Assembly: GCA_039024295.1 (NCBI GenBank)
Contig: JBCDIQ010000247.1
Span: 1 to 8,738, forward strand
Direction of reading: 5' to 3'
DNA: 8,738 nt
Source of the DNA: JBCDIQ01 sp039024295
GTDB taxonomy: Bacteria > Bacteroidota > Bacteroidia > J057
In this document: piece after piece, positions 1 to 6,027 of the stretch
Numbering within the stretch: the stretch's first letter is position 1
Layout of the letters: every line of letters starts with the position of its first letter
Notes under the pieces: model-generated
What the model saw: only the letters and a program-made list of their open reading frames with translations
What the model was told of the DNA's origin: nothing
Databases searched by the model: none
Made by a program: the position numbers and the translations under genes

Positions 1-167
1 AATGAGGTGAGGCCCAACTGCTTGATGCGCCGGAGTCGCTGAAAAACCGGATGATCAATCAGGCTGAGGATTAACCCCCGGGGAATCTCGATAAATCCAT
101 GAACTGGGTCATTGATAATTTTGGGCGGAATGCCTGCGGAATACCTCCCGCGCACATCTGAATTCAT
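1..167 (-). CDS. HD-domain phosphohydrolase (SAMHD1/dGTPase-like), N-terminal part only
   Basis: Fifty-five codons are visible before the gene leaves the window. Residues 16-29 read KIINDPVHGFIEIP and residues 42-53 read FQRLRRIKQLGL. Together they match the conserved N-terminal signature of bacterial HD-superfamily hydrolases related to SAMHD1 and dGTPases, which cleave deoxynucleoside triphosphates or related phosphoesters in the cytoplasm. The metal-binding HD motif normally follows shortly after this segment and lies outside the window, so catalytic competence cannot be judged. The ATG at 165-167 (minus strand) is the only ATG after an in-frame TAA four codons upstream, so the start is well fixed. 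No Shine-Dalgarno sequence is evident. The gene is co-oriented with the lipoprotein gene upstream, 126 bases away. In many Bacteroidota this HD gene sits next to lipid A genes, but that cannot be seen here. Confidence 0.88.
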   Translation of the reverse strand, partial: MNSDVRGRYSAGIPPKIINDPVHGFIEIPRGLILSLIDHPVFQRLRRIKQLGLTS

Positions 168-293
168 TCGATTAAGTTAATCTGGTTTTATCGTCTGGCA
201 AAATGCAGGTAAGGAAGTTGAACAATTGGAAGAAGTCGGGCTTGGGGTAAATGTTTGCTGAATCGTTCCGCTTATGATTCCCTAAAAACAACA

Positions 294-896
294 TCACTTT
301 AACGTCTCTATGTCTGATTTTAGCCGATGGATATTGGCTACAATATGTGCGTCGATCAGCTCATACTGCTTCAAATTATCTGCCCGGATGGAATTTATCT
401 GTTCCAAGGTCCGTGTATTGACGATCCTTACTTCATATCCCAAATCCTTTTTGGGCAGGGTAAATTCGTCGAATTCATTCGCAAATCGGTTCAATATCAA
501 AAAATCCACCTCTACCTTTTCTATGATCGGGAGGCAATACCTTTTATCAAAGACTCCCTGATAAGCCACTCCCATAAGGGTTTTGTAGGGGAATGGCTTA
601 ACATATATTCCATCCAGCTTTTTTAGTTCTCGTTCAATTATTAGATCGAGGTCATAGTTTTTTGTTTCATAAACGTAGCCATTTGCACATGGAACAACCA
701 TGATGCTAAGGGTGTCGACCTTAATTGGAGTAGAATTAACGACATTCCCGTCAGTTGATAATGAATCGACGGTCCCATTTTCTTGTAGCTCCTTTGAACT
801 GTTGGTGTCAGATGCCGCGTCCTCACTCGGCACCTTGTGACAGCTTGAGATCAAGATTCCTAGGAATAGCAGGGCAAAAACCTGTTTATTAATCAT
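294..896 (-). CDS. Predicted lipoprotein of unknown function
   Basis: This 200-residue protein begins with a basic residue and a hydrophobic stretch ending in LISSC. That is a lipobox with the lipidated cysteine at residue 19, so the mature protein should be anchored in a membrane facing the periplasm or cell surface. Residues 20-60 are rich in Ser, Thr, Asn and Asp and look like a flexible linker. Residues from about 62 onward form one compact alpha/beta-looking domain, opening with a strand (LSIMVVPC), then a helix (LDLIIERELKKL), then KPFPY. This order faintly recalls the small domain of TolB or CsgG-like envelope proteins, but I do not recognise a family. An in-frame ATG 14 codons upstream (936-938) was not chosen, because it would bury the signal peptide. 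AGGAGG at 913-918 lies 16 bases before the chosen start, rather far. The gene is divergent from the AraC regulator. Confidence 0.78.
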   Translation of the reverse strand: MINKQVFALLFLGILISSCHKVPSEDAASDTNSSKELQENGTVDSLSTDGNVVNSTPIKVDTLSIMVVPCANGYVYETKNYDLDLIIERELKKLDGIYVKPFPYKTLMGVAYQGVFDKRYCLPIIEKVEVDFLILNRFANEFDEFTLPKKDLGYEVRIVNTRTLEQINSIRADNLKQYELIDAHIVANIHRLKSDIETLK

Positions 897-948
897 GGGT
901 ATATGTGGTTTGCCTCCTAAGATGTAAATCAGGTTCATTTTTATGGGA

Positions 949-956
949 TACTTTTG
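949..956 (+). promoter_or_regulatory. Possible -7 box of the AraC-family gene
   Basis: TACTTTTG fits the Bacteroidota -7 consensus TAnnTTTG and lies about 110 bases before the regulator start. I see no matching TTG at the -33 position, so this is a weak candidate. Confidence 0.25.
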
Positions 957-1064
957 AAATAAACGACTCCTTTGCAGCTAAAAAAGTCATCCCCTCACGG
1001 ATGAAAAAATCTTCAAGACAAAATGGAGCGTTTTTGGTTATCCAGGTAGAAGAAAGCACAAGTC

Positions 1065-1934
1065 ATGCAACCGATAAAAGCTTACGAGCATATTCATCCT
1101 CAACAACACGGACTTTCGTTTGACATCAAGCGGATGGAGGATATTTATGATAAAACCGGTGGAAAGCCGGATGAACCCCATCGTCATGATTACTACACCC
1201 TTATTTTGACGTTTGAGGCCAAGGGAGAGCATATCATTGATTTTCAATCTTTCCCCTTAGAAGGAAATCAGGTATTTTTCGTCAGTCCGGGACAAGTCCA
1301 CCAAATCATCGAGCATGCGCGATCGGTGGGAATTGTCATGACCTTTTCACCCCAGTTTTTGGTCGAAAATGGCATTGAGGTAAGCTTCATTGAGGACTTA
1401 CACCTGTTCCAAGATTATGGGTTCACCCCGCCCCTCCATTTACCGGAAGAGGAAATTGCTTACCTAAAAGGACTGGCCGAGGAAATTGCCTCCTATGTTC
1501 ATTCTGACCGGAAGTTCAAATACCAGGCAGTAGGTGCCTTGCTGAAGCTATTTTTGATTCAATGCAACAACTCCTGCACCCTCAACCAGGAACAGCATAC
1601 CCAGCAGGTCCATGCATCCGTGACGTTGCTGCGGGAGTTTAAAAGCCTGATCAATGAACATATCCACCAATGGCATAAGGTAAGTGAGTATGCTGATGCG
1701 CTCCACATCACCCCAGACTATTTGAATTCCTCTGTAAAATCTCTTACAGGTAAATCAGCCAAAGACCACATCAAGAGCTGCTTGTTGGTGGCGGCCAAGC
1801 GGATGATCAGGTTTTCAGACCTTACGAACAAGGAAATCGCCTACGAGCTGGGCTTTTCCGAACCGGCAAATTTCAGCCAGTTTTTCAAAAAACAGGTGGG
1901 ATTTTCCCCTTCAAATTTCAGGGAATCCGCATAA
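1065..1934 (+). CDS. AraC-family transcriptional regulator
   Basis: This 289-residue cytoplasmic DNA-binding protein has the usual two-part AraC layout. Residues about 10-110 look like the cupin-type sensor domain, with PHRHDYYTL at 38-46 followed by alternating strands and a glycine/proline turn (VSPGQVH). The C-terminal 84 residues hold two helix-turn-helix units: VSEYADALHITPDYL from residue 206 and NKEIAYELGFSEPANFSQFF from residue 255, ending in the family's GFSPSNFR. Length is normal. The ATG at 1065 has only a weak purine-rich stretch (GAAGAAAG) upstream. The gene precedes the pirin-to-OsmC cluster on the same strand and diverges from the lipoprotein gene, so it is the natural candidate to control one or both. 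The effector is unknown. Genes with this neighbourhood often respond to electrophiles or oxidants, but the sensor domain does not reveal which. Confidence 0.93.
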   Translation: MQPIKAYEHIHPQQHGLSFDIKRMEDIYDKTGGKPDEPHRHDYYTLILTFEAKGEHIIDFQSFPLEGNQVFFVSPGQVHQIIEHARSVGIVMTFSPQFLVENGIEVSFIEDLHLFQDYGFTPPLHLPEEEIAYLKGLAEEIASYVHSDRKFKYQAVGALLKLFLIQCNNSCTLNQEQHTQQVHASVTLLREFKSLINEHIHQWHKVSEYADALHITPDYLNSSVKSLTGKSAKDHIKSCLLVAAKRMIRFSDLTNKEIAYELGFSEPANFSQFFKKQVGFSPSNFRESA

Positions 1935-1967
1935 TCCCGGATTTTCATAAGCAGTGCCGGGATTTTC
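1933..1967 (+). terminator. Terminator-like hairpin after the AraC gene
   Basis: AATCCCGG (1933-1940) pairs perfectly with CCGGGATT (1957-1964) around a 16-base loop, and a run of four T follows the G/C-rich part (1963-1966). It begins inside the AraC stop codon. The long loop makes it less typical than a standard intrinsic terminator, and the same bases contain the 21-base-spaced direct repeat, so its primary role is ambiguous. Confidence 0.5.
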
Positions 1968-1970
1968 ATA
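1936..1970 (+). repeat. 14-base direct repeat, 21-base period, possible AraC operator
   Basis: CCCGGATTTTCATA (1936-1949) recurs as CCGGGATTTTCATA (1957-1970), with one mismatch in 14 and an offset of exactly 21 bases, or two helical turns. AraC-family monomers with two helix-turn-helix units typically bind such tandem direct half-sites. The second copy ends 23 bases before the pirin -7 box, which would place a bound activator next to or over the -33 region. That region lacks a TTG, as expected of an activator-dependent promoter. The operator role is inference. Confidence 0.5.
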
Positions 1971-1993
1971 TTCCTGAGAGGGGAGGTAAGGAT

Positions 1994-2001
1994 TACCTTT
2001 G
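1994..2001 (+). promoter_or_regulatory. -7 box of the pirin gene promoter
   Basis: TACCTTTG is an exact match to the Bacteroidota -7 consensus TAnnTTTG. Transcription would start around 2006-2010, leaving a leader of roughly 15 bases before the ATG at 2023. No -33 TTG is present at the expected distance. The box contains the TTG at 1999, which a gene finder might call as the start codon; its place inside the promoter argues against that. Confidence 0.6.
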
Positions 2002-2022
2002 TATCAACCTAATGAGCAAAAC

Positions 2023-2892
2023 ATGAACAGAAAACAATTCTTGAAGAAAGCTGCCCTGGGCACTGCCGCTGCCCTTTCAGGAAGTGCACTGGCAAAGTCT
2101 CAAACCAGCAGCACCTACGACAAACTCATGGCTCAAGTTGGGTTTAACCATTTACCAAACCAAGAAGTCAAAACGATGAAAACTGTATTGCACAAAGCCA
2201 ACACACGCGGACATGCTGATCATGGCTGGCTTAATTCCCACCATTCTTTCAGCTTTGCCAACTACTACAACCCCGAGCGGATGCATTTTGGTGTCCTTCG
2301 TGTACTGAATGATGACGTAGTAGCAGAAGGCCGCGGCTTCGGAACGCACCCTCATGACAACATGGAAATCATTTCCATTCCACTAGAGGGGGACCTGGAG
2401 CACAAAGACAGCATGGGCAACAATGCCGTCATTCGTCAAGGTGACGTGCAAGTGATGAGTGCAGGAACCGGCATTTTTCATAGCGAGTACAACAAAAATG
2501 CGGACAAGCAGGTCAAGTTCTTGCAGATCTGGATGTTCCCCAACAAAAAGAACGTTGAGCCTCGCTATGACCAAATCACCTTGGATACCGGAAAGATGGA
2601 CAATAATTTCCAACAGATTCTTTCCCCCAATCCTCAGGATGATGGTGTGTGGGTGCACCAAAATGCATGGTTCAACCTGGGTCAGCTTGAGGCAGGTACG
2701 GAGACCTCTTATGACATCAAATCTGCACAGAATGGGGTATATGCTTTTGTGATAGATGGGGATGTCACCATCAACGGCCAAAGCCTGAACAAGCGCGATG
2801 GATTCGGGGTTTGGGACACAGATACCCTTACCATCAAAGCGGATAGCAACGCACGGGTACTGCTGATGGACGTGCCCATGAACTTGAATTAA
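2023..2892 (+). CDS. Pirin family protein with export signal
   Basis: The protein has 289 residues. The bicupin pirin core starts near residue 52 (MKTVLHKA) and runs to the end. The four metal ligands of pirins are present: His109 and His111 in THPHDNMEI, and His153 and Glu155 in GIFHSEYN. Some pirins have quercetin dioxygenase activity or act as redox-dependent regulators in the cytoplasm. This one carries an extra N-terminus: NRKQFLKK, a hydrophobic stretch and ALA at 22-24, resembling a Tat signal with RK in place of RR. Export of a folded metalloprotein would fit the Tat route. ATG 2023 is preferred over the TTG at 1999 because the signal peptide begins there and the TTG lies in the -7 box. 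The gene is first in the cluster behind the AraC regulator and is followed by a strong hairpin. Its substrate is unknown. Confidence 0.93.
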   Translation: MNRKQFLKKAALGTAAALSGSALAKSQTSSTYDKLMAQVGFNHLPNQEVKTMKTVLHKANTRGHADHGWLNSHHSFSFANYYNPERMHFGVLRVLNDDVVAEGRGFGTHPHDNMEIISIPLEGDLEHKDSMGNNAVIRQGDVQVMSAGTGIFHSEYNKNADKQVKFLQIWMFPNKKNVEPRYDQITLDTGKMDNNFQQILSPNPQDDGVWVHQNAWFNLGQLEAGTETSYDIKSAQNGVYAFVIDGDVTINGQSLNKRDGFGVWDTDTLTIKADSNARVLLMDVPMNLN

Positions 2893-2911
2893 ATTATCAC
2901 ATACTTTCGAC

Positions 2912-2939
2912 AGGAGGGGGGAAATACTCTCCTCCTTTT
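2912..2939 (+). terminator. Intrinsic terminator or attenuator between pirin and nitroreductase
   Basis: The arms 2912-2921 and 2927-2936 form a 10-base-pair stem (two G-U pairs) with a 5-base loop, followed by TTT. It lies 19 bases after the pirin stop and only 10 bases before the nitroreductase ATG. It therefore either ends the pirin transcript or acts as a partial terminator or leader hairpin that tunes expression of the downstream genes. Confidence 0.7.
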
Positions 2940-2949
2940 ACTATTTATT

Positions 2950-3531
2950 ATGCAGATCTTAACCGCAAAAACACCTGATACCGAAGCTGATCTCCATCCT
3001 CTCATTGAAAAGCGATGGAGCCCTCGCTCATTCAGCGATCAAATGATCGACGAAGCCCAAATGACAGAATTACTGGAAGCTGCTCGCTGGGCAGCCAGCT
3101 GCAACAATGAGCAGCCCTGGAAATATGTGTACGCCTTCCGGGGAACAGAAGGATTTGAAAACATTTGGGGTACCCTAAGGGAAGGCAACCAGGGCTGGGC
3201 AAAAAATGCTTCTGTTTTGGTGGTGAGCCTCGCCCGTCAAACTTTTGGAGCAAACGGAAACCCCAATCCCTGGGCTGCGCACGACCTGGGCATGGCCAAT
3301 TCCCAACTCACCCTCCAGGCAATGGATAAAGGGATATTCGCCCACTTCATGGCCGGATTTTATCCAGAAAAAGTAAATGAGTTGCTCAACCTTGGAGAAG
3401 ATGTGAAACCGGTTGCTGTCATTGCCTTGGGATATCGGGGTGAACCTGAAGCGTTGGAAGAGCCCCTCCGCTCACGCGAACTGGCTACCCGGAGCAGAAA
3501 AGAACTATCTGAAATTGCTGAGAAAATATGA
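2950..3531 (+). CDS. Nitroreductase family protein
   Basis: This 193-residue protein has the size of the compact FMN-dependent nitroreductases, which use NAD(P)H to reduce nitroaromatics, quinones or related electrophiles and act as cytoplasmic dimers. The FMN-phosphate-binding start of the fold is clear: RWSPRSFSD at residues 22-30. It is followed by the ARWAASCNNEQPWKY segment (45-59), where Asn and Gln usually contact the flavin. The C-terminal part has the conserved IALGYRGEP strand and turn and the basic tail RSRELATRSRK. No Shine-Dalgarno sequence lies at the usual distance; the AGGAGG at 2912-2917 is locked in the hairpin and is more than 30 bases upstream. The stop codon overlaps the start of the next gene (ATGA), so translation is probably coupled. 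The physiological substrate is not predictable. Confidence 0.93.
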   Translation: MQILTAKTPDTEADLHPLIEKRWSPRSFSDQMIDEAQMTELLEAARWAASCNNEQPWKYVYAFRGTEGFENIWGTLREGNQGWAKNASVLVVSLARQTFGANGNPNPWAAHDLGMANSQLTLQAMDKGIFAHFMAGFYPEKVNELLNLGEDVKPVAVIALGYRGEPEALEEPLRSRELATRSRKELSEIAEKI

Positions 3532-3845
3532 ACCCTGTTCGCATTCATGTATATGGAAAACATCCCGAAATACTGGAAACTGTCCTGCGTTTGATAAATA
3601 AGCAGGAAGGATGGGAAGGAAAAGGCAGCACAGACCTAGCTGCTTTCCTTCAATTGCTCCAGGAACACGCTGCAGATTTGATTCTGCTAGGAGGTGGCAT
3701 TTCCCCTTCAGATGAGCAACATATTCGACAATATGCTGCTGAAAATTTACCAAACCTACAAGTCATTCAACACTATGGTGGCGGCAGCGGCTTGCTCTAC
3801 AACGAAGTCACCTCCGCTTTATCCCACCAAGACACCCTTTCCTAA
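3528..3845 (+). CDS. Small protein with degenerate response-regulator receiver-like fold
   Basis: This 105-residue protein overlaps the nitroreductase stop by four bases. Its order of strands and helices resembles a CheY-type receiver: strand RIHVYG, a helix, strand-loop, helix LAAFLQLLQEHAA, strand DLILLGGG, helix, strand LQVIQHYGGGSG, helix. The acidic pair after strand 1 is replaced by GK, and the phospho-acceptor position after strand 3 reads LLGGG instead of LLD. The last strand and helix are also missing. If the resemblance is real, this is a pseudo-receiver that cannot be phosphorylated and more likely binds a partner. It has no signal peptide or membrane segment. The tight coupling suggests it works with the nitroreductase or is needed in similar amounts. 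I recognise no named family. Confidence 0.8.
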   Translation: MNPVRIHVYGKHPEILETVLRLINKQEGWEGKGSTDLAAFLQLLQEHAADLILLGGGISPSDEQHIRQYAAENLPNLQVIQHYGGGSGLLYNEVTSALSHQDTLS

Positions 3846-3857
3846 CCAACTTACCCC

Positions 3858-4784
3858 ATGCAAGCTACCCATGTTACTACCTGCAGCGGCCCCTGGCCGG
3901 AATTGGCCTATGATAGCTGGAAAGATACCCTCAAGACCGTCCATATGTGGACCCAGATCGTGGGTAAAATTCGTATGGTGAGCATGCCTTGGCAAAATCA
4001 TTCCTGGCATACCTCTCTTTACATTACTGCTCGAGGCCTTACCACGAGAAGTATTCCTTATAAAAATGGGATTTTTGAAATCGAATTTGATTTTGAAAAC
4101 CATAAATTGGTCATCTCCTCTACGTTTGCTCCCGACGAAACCATGGACCTCTATTCCAGGTCAGTGGCAGACTTCTACAAAGAGTTATTCCAGAAGCTTG
4201 GTAAACTTGGCGTCAACGTTGACATCCATCCTGCTCCCAATGAAGTTGCAGAGGCTATTCCTTTTGAGGAAAATGAACAGGATGCCTCCTACGACAAGCA
4301 GAAAATGGTGGATTTTTGGCAAGCTGCGGTTAACATCCACAATGTATTCCTTGAGTTCCGCTCCGATTTCATCGGCAAATGCAGCCCGGTACACTTTTTC
4401 TGGGGAGCCTTTGACATCGCTTTGACTCGTTTTTCAGGCAGAAAAGCACCCCTGCACCATGGTCAGGCTCCTAATATGCCCGCCGATGTCATGCAGGAAG
4501 CATACTCCCAAGAGGTAAGTAGCTGCGGCTTTTGGCCAGGGGGAGATGATTTTCCTCAGCCGGTGTTTTATGCCTATGCCTACCCTACGCCAGAGGAATT
4601 TGGCAAGCAGCTCGTAGAACCTGCCGAGGCTTTTTGGAGCTCCGAAATGGGCGAGTTCTTCCTGCCCTATGACGCAGTTCGCAATGCTGCTGATCCGGAA
4701 GGCACCCTCATGAAGTTTTTACAAACCACGTATGAAGCGGCAGCCAATACCGGCAACTGGGACCGTGAAAACCTAGAACGATAA
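3858..4784 (+). CDS. DUF5996 family protein
   Basis: The 308-residue product matches the conserved pattern of the DUF5996 family: WPELAYDSWKDTL near residue 13, then HMWTQIVGKIR, then WHTSLYITARGLTTRSIPY at about 50-68. C-terminal family motifs are also present, CSPVHFFWGAFDIALTRFSG, then GFWPGGDDFPQPVFYAYAYP. Length is typical. No signal peptide or transmembrane segment is seen, so it should be cytoplasmic. The family has no established biochemical function. The many conserved His, Trp and Tyr residues in the central and C-terminal blocks hint at a ligand pocket, but that is a guess. The gene starts 12 bases after the receiver-like gene, with a C-rich spacer lacking a Shine-Dalgarno sequence, and is followed after another 12 bases by the OsmC gene. 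A stress or redox role is suggested by its neighbours only. Confidence 0.9.
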   Translation: MQATHVTTCSGPWPELAYDSWKDTLKTVHMWTQIVGKIRMVSMPWQNHSWHTSLYITARGLTTRSIPYKNGIFEIEFDFENHKLVISSTFAPDETMDLYSRSVADFYKELFQKLGKLGVNVDIHPAPNEVAEAIPFEENEQDASYDKQKMVDFWQAAVNIHNVFLEFRSDFIGKCSPVHFFWGAFDIALTRFSGRKAPLHHGQAPNMPADVMQEAYSQEVSSCGFWPGGDDFPQPVFYAYAYPTPEEFGKQLVEPAEAFWSSEMGEFFLPYDAVRNAADPEGTLMKFLQTTYEAAANTGNWDRENLER

Positions 4785-4796
4785 CCAACCGAACTC

Positions 4797-5216
4797 ATGG
4801 AACAGCAAAATACTGCACATTTCACCTCCCTGGAGCCTAACTTTCTCGGAGAAGTCAAAACCCCTAATCATGCTTACTTCGTTGACGAACCTGCTGAGCA
4901 GGGTGGACAAGGGGAATACCCTCAACCGAGAAATTACCTGCTAGGAGCACTTTCCGCTTGCATTGGCACCACCCTTCGAATGTACACCCAGCACAAGGGA
5001 TGGGAAGTAGGTAAGATTGAGGTGGGGGTCGAGCTGACAGAAGAGCTTCTGGACGGGAAAAAGCATTTTTCTATCCAGAAGAATATTTCTTATGAAAATA
5101 ACGATCTCAGTGAAGAGCAGATTAGCCGCTTGCTTCGGGTGGCTGATAAGTGTCCCTTGTCTCAAATACTGGCATATCCCGTGGAAATGAATACTAAAGT
5201 CGTTTCCATACCTTAA
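4797..5216 (+). CDS. OsmC family protein
   Basis: This 139-residue protein belongs to the OsmC/Ohr superfamily of thiol-dependent peroxidases, small cytoplasmic dimers that typically reduce organic hydroperoxides. Both family cysteines are present: Cys55 at the start of the long central helix (LSACIGTTLRMYTQHKGW) and Cys119 in ADKCPLSQIL. The helix-then-strand order (GWEVGKIEVGVEL) is characteristic of the YhfA/OsmC-like branch rather than Ohr. The usual catalytic Arg may be Arg45 (PQPRNYLLGAL), but I cannot assign it safely. The gene ends the tightly spaced cluster; no clear intrinsic terminator is visible in the 88 bases before the convergent Uma2 gene. Membership in a cluster with pirin and nitroreductase supports peroxide or electrophile defence. 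Confidence 0.92.
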   Translation: MEQQNTAHFTSLEPNFLGEVKTPNHAYFVDEPAEQGGQGEYPQPRNYLLGALSACIGTTLRMYTQHKGWEVGKIEVGVELTEELLDGKKHFSIQKNISYENNDLSEEQISRLLRVADKCPLSQILAYPVEMNTKVVSIP

Positions 5217-5304
5217 AGTTGCTATCGCTGGCAGTACAGGAATAAGCCATCGTTTACTTGGTTTTGTGAGACAGAGCTTCTGAACCTTCGACCTTTACAA
5301 AAGA

Positions 5305-5970
5305 TTAGCCTTTATTGTCTTTATCCTTCAAAGCAGCTTTGAGCCGTTCAATTTCTTGTTGGGCAGAGAGATATCGCTGCTGGGCATCTTCAGCTTCCGC
5401 CTCTAGTTCTTCAAATGTCTTGAAAGGCTTACTATCAGGTTTGAAAGCTACTAGCTCATGGTCTTGCTTCCTGATGCTGAATTGCAGCAGCGGACTTGTC
5501 CATCCTTCATCACTGCCATCCTTAGTCAGCAAGCCATTTTTCCGAACATACCCTACAAAGACCTCTCTGTCTGGATCTATTACTAGGTACTCTTGAACGC
5601 CATAGGAATTATAGAAGTCGAGTTTGTTGATCATTTCAACATAATGATTCGATAGCGATAACACCTCAATCACCACATCTGGCGGCTGACCTTCCTCTTC
5701 CCATTGTTTGTATGAACCTCTATCGCCATCAGGCCTGCCCAGCGCAACCAAAACATCAGGTGCCACCACAATTTTAGGATTCCCCTCTACGGGATACCAA
5801 AAAATATCCGCTGCCACAAAGGCAACGCGGTCACGAAGGATAGCTCTGAGGTTGTTGTAAAAAGCAATGATCCACCGTGTCTGTCGGGTGTTATCTGCCA
5901 TGGGCTTACCGTCAGATTCGGGGTAAATGACCGTTTGGGAGGAGGGATATCCGGAAGTGGGGATGGCCAT
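5305..5970 (-). CDS. Uma2 family protein (PD-(D/E)XK nuclease fold, DUF820)
   Basis: The 221-residue protein has the Uma2 hallmarks: APDVLVALG with Asp72, PPDVVIEVLS with Glu102, and the helix segment KLDFYNSYGVQEYLVIDP with Lys116 and Tyr120. Asp72, Glu102 and Lys116 would form the PD-(D/E)XK metal site, so the fold looks intact. Uma2 proteins are predicted nucleases found in many copies in cyanobacteria, Chloroflexi and some Bacteroidota; their physiological role is unsettled. After residue about 185 the chain becomes a charged heptad-like coiled coil (FEELEAEAEDAQQRYLSAQQ and onward), a frequent C-terminal appendage. The ATG at 5968-5970 gives the usual N-terminal extent; no strong ribosome site is seen. 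It stands alone, convergent with the OsmC gene and divergent from the peptidase, with no obvious antitoxin or restriction partner. Confidence 0.9.
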   Translation of the reverse strand: MAIPTSGYPSSQTVIYPESDGKPMADNTRQTRWIIAFYNNLRAILRDRVAFVAADIFWYPVEGNPKIVVAPDVLVALGRPDGDRGSYKQWEEEGQPPDVVIEVLSLSNHYVEMINKLDFYNSYGVQEYLVIDPDREVFVGYVRKNGLLTKDGSDEGWTSPLLQFSIRKQDHELVAFKPDSKPFKTFEELEAEAEDAQQRYLSAQQEIERLKAALKDKDNKG

Positions 5971-6027
5971 AGAATTCTGGTTTTCAACAATAATTTAAAA
6001 CAAAAATCCCCCTTTCCCAACAAGAGA

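Noticed and set aside
6..74. Plus-strand frame ending in TAA at 72-74 that might be the tail of another gene
   Set aside because: It has a stop just upstream at 3-5, and the minus strand encodes a clear HD-hydrolase N-terminus over the same bases.
259..283. Five-base inverted repeat (GAATC/GATTC) after the lipoprotein gene as its terminator
   Set aside because: The stem is short with an 11-base loop and has no T-run on the minus strand directly after it.
897..938. Upstream ATG at 936-938 for the lipoprotein
   Set aside because: It would add 14 residues before the basic start of the signal peptide and place it internally.
905..1123. Plus-strand open frame of 72 codons across the divergent region and into the AraC gene
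   Set aside because: It overlaps the AraC gene in another frame, has no recognisable composition or motif, and no ribosome site.
1999..2022. TTG at 1999 as the start of the pirin gene, adding eight residues; AAGGA at 1988-1992 lies at a suitable distance
   Set aside because: The TTG lies inside an exact TAnnTTTG promoter box, and the export signal begins cleanly at the ATG at 2023.
2383..2781. Minus-strand open frame of 132 codons inside the pirin gene
   Set aside because: It is a shadow of the well-supported pirin frame and shows no family resemblance.
5217..5304. Bidirectional terminator between the convergent OsmC and Uma2 genes
   Set aside because: No stem of convincing length with T-runs could be found by eye.
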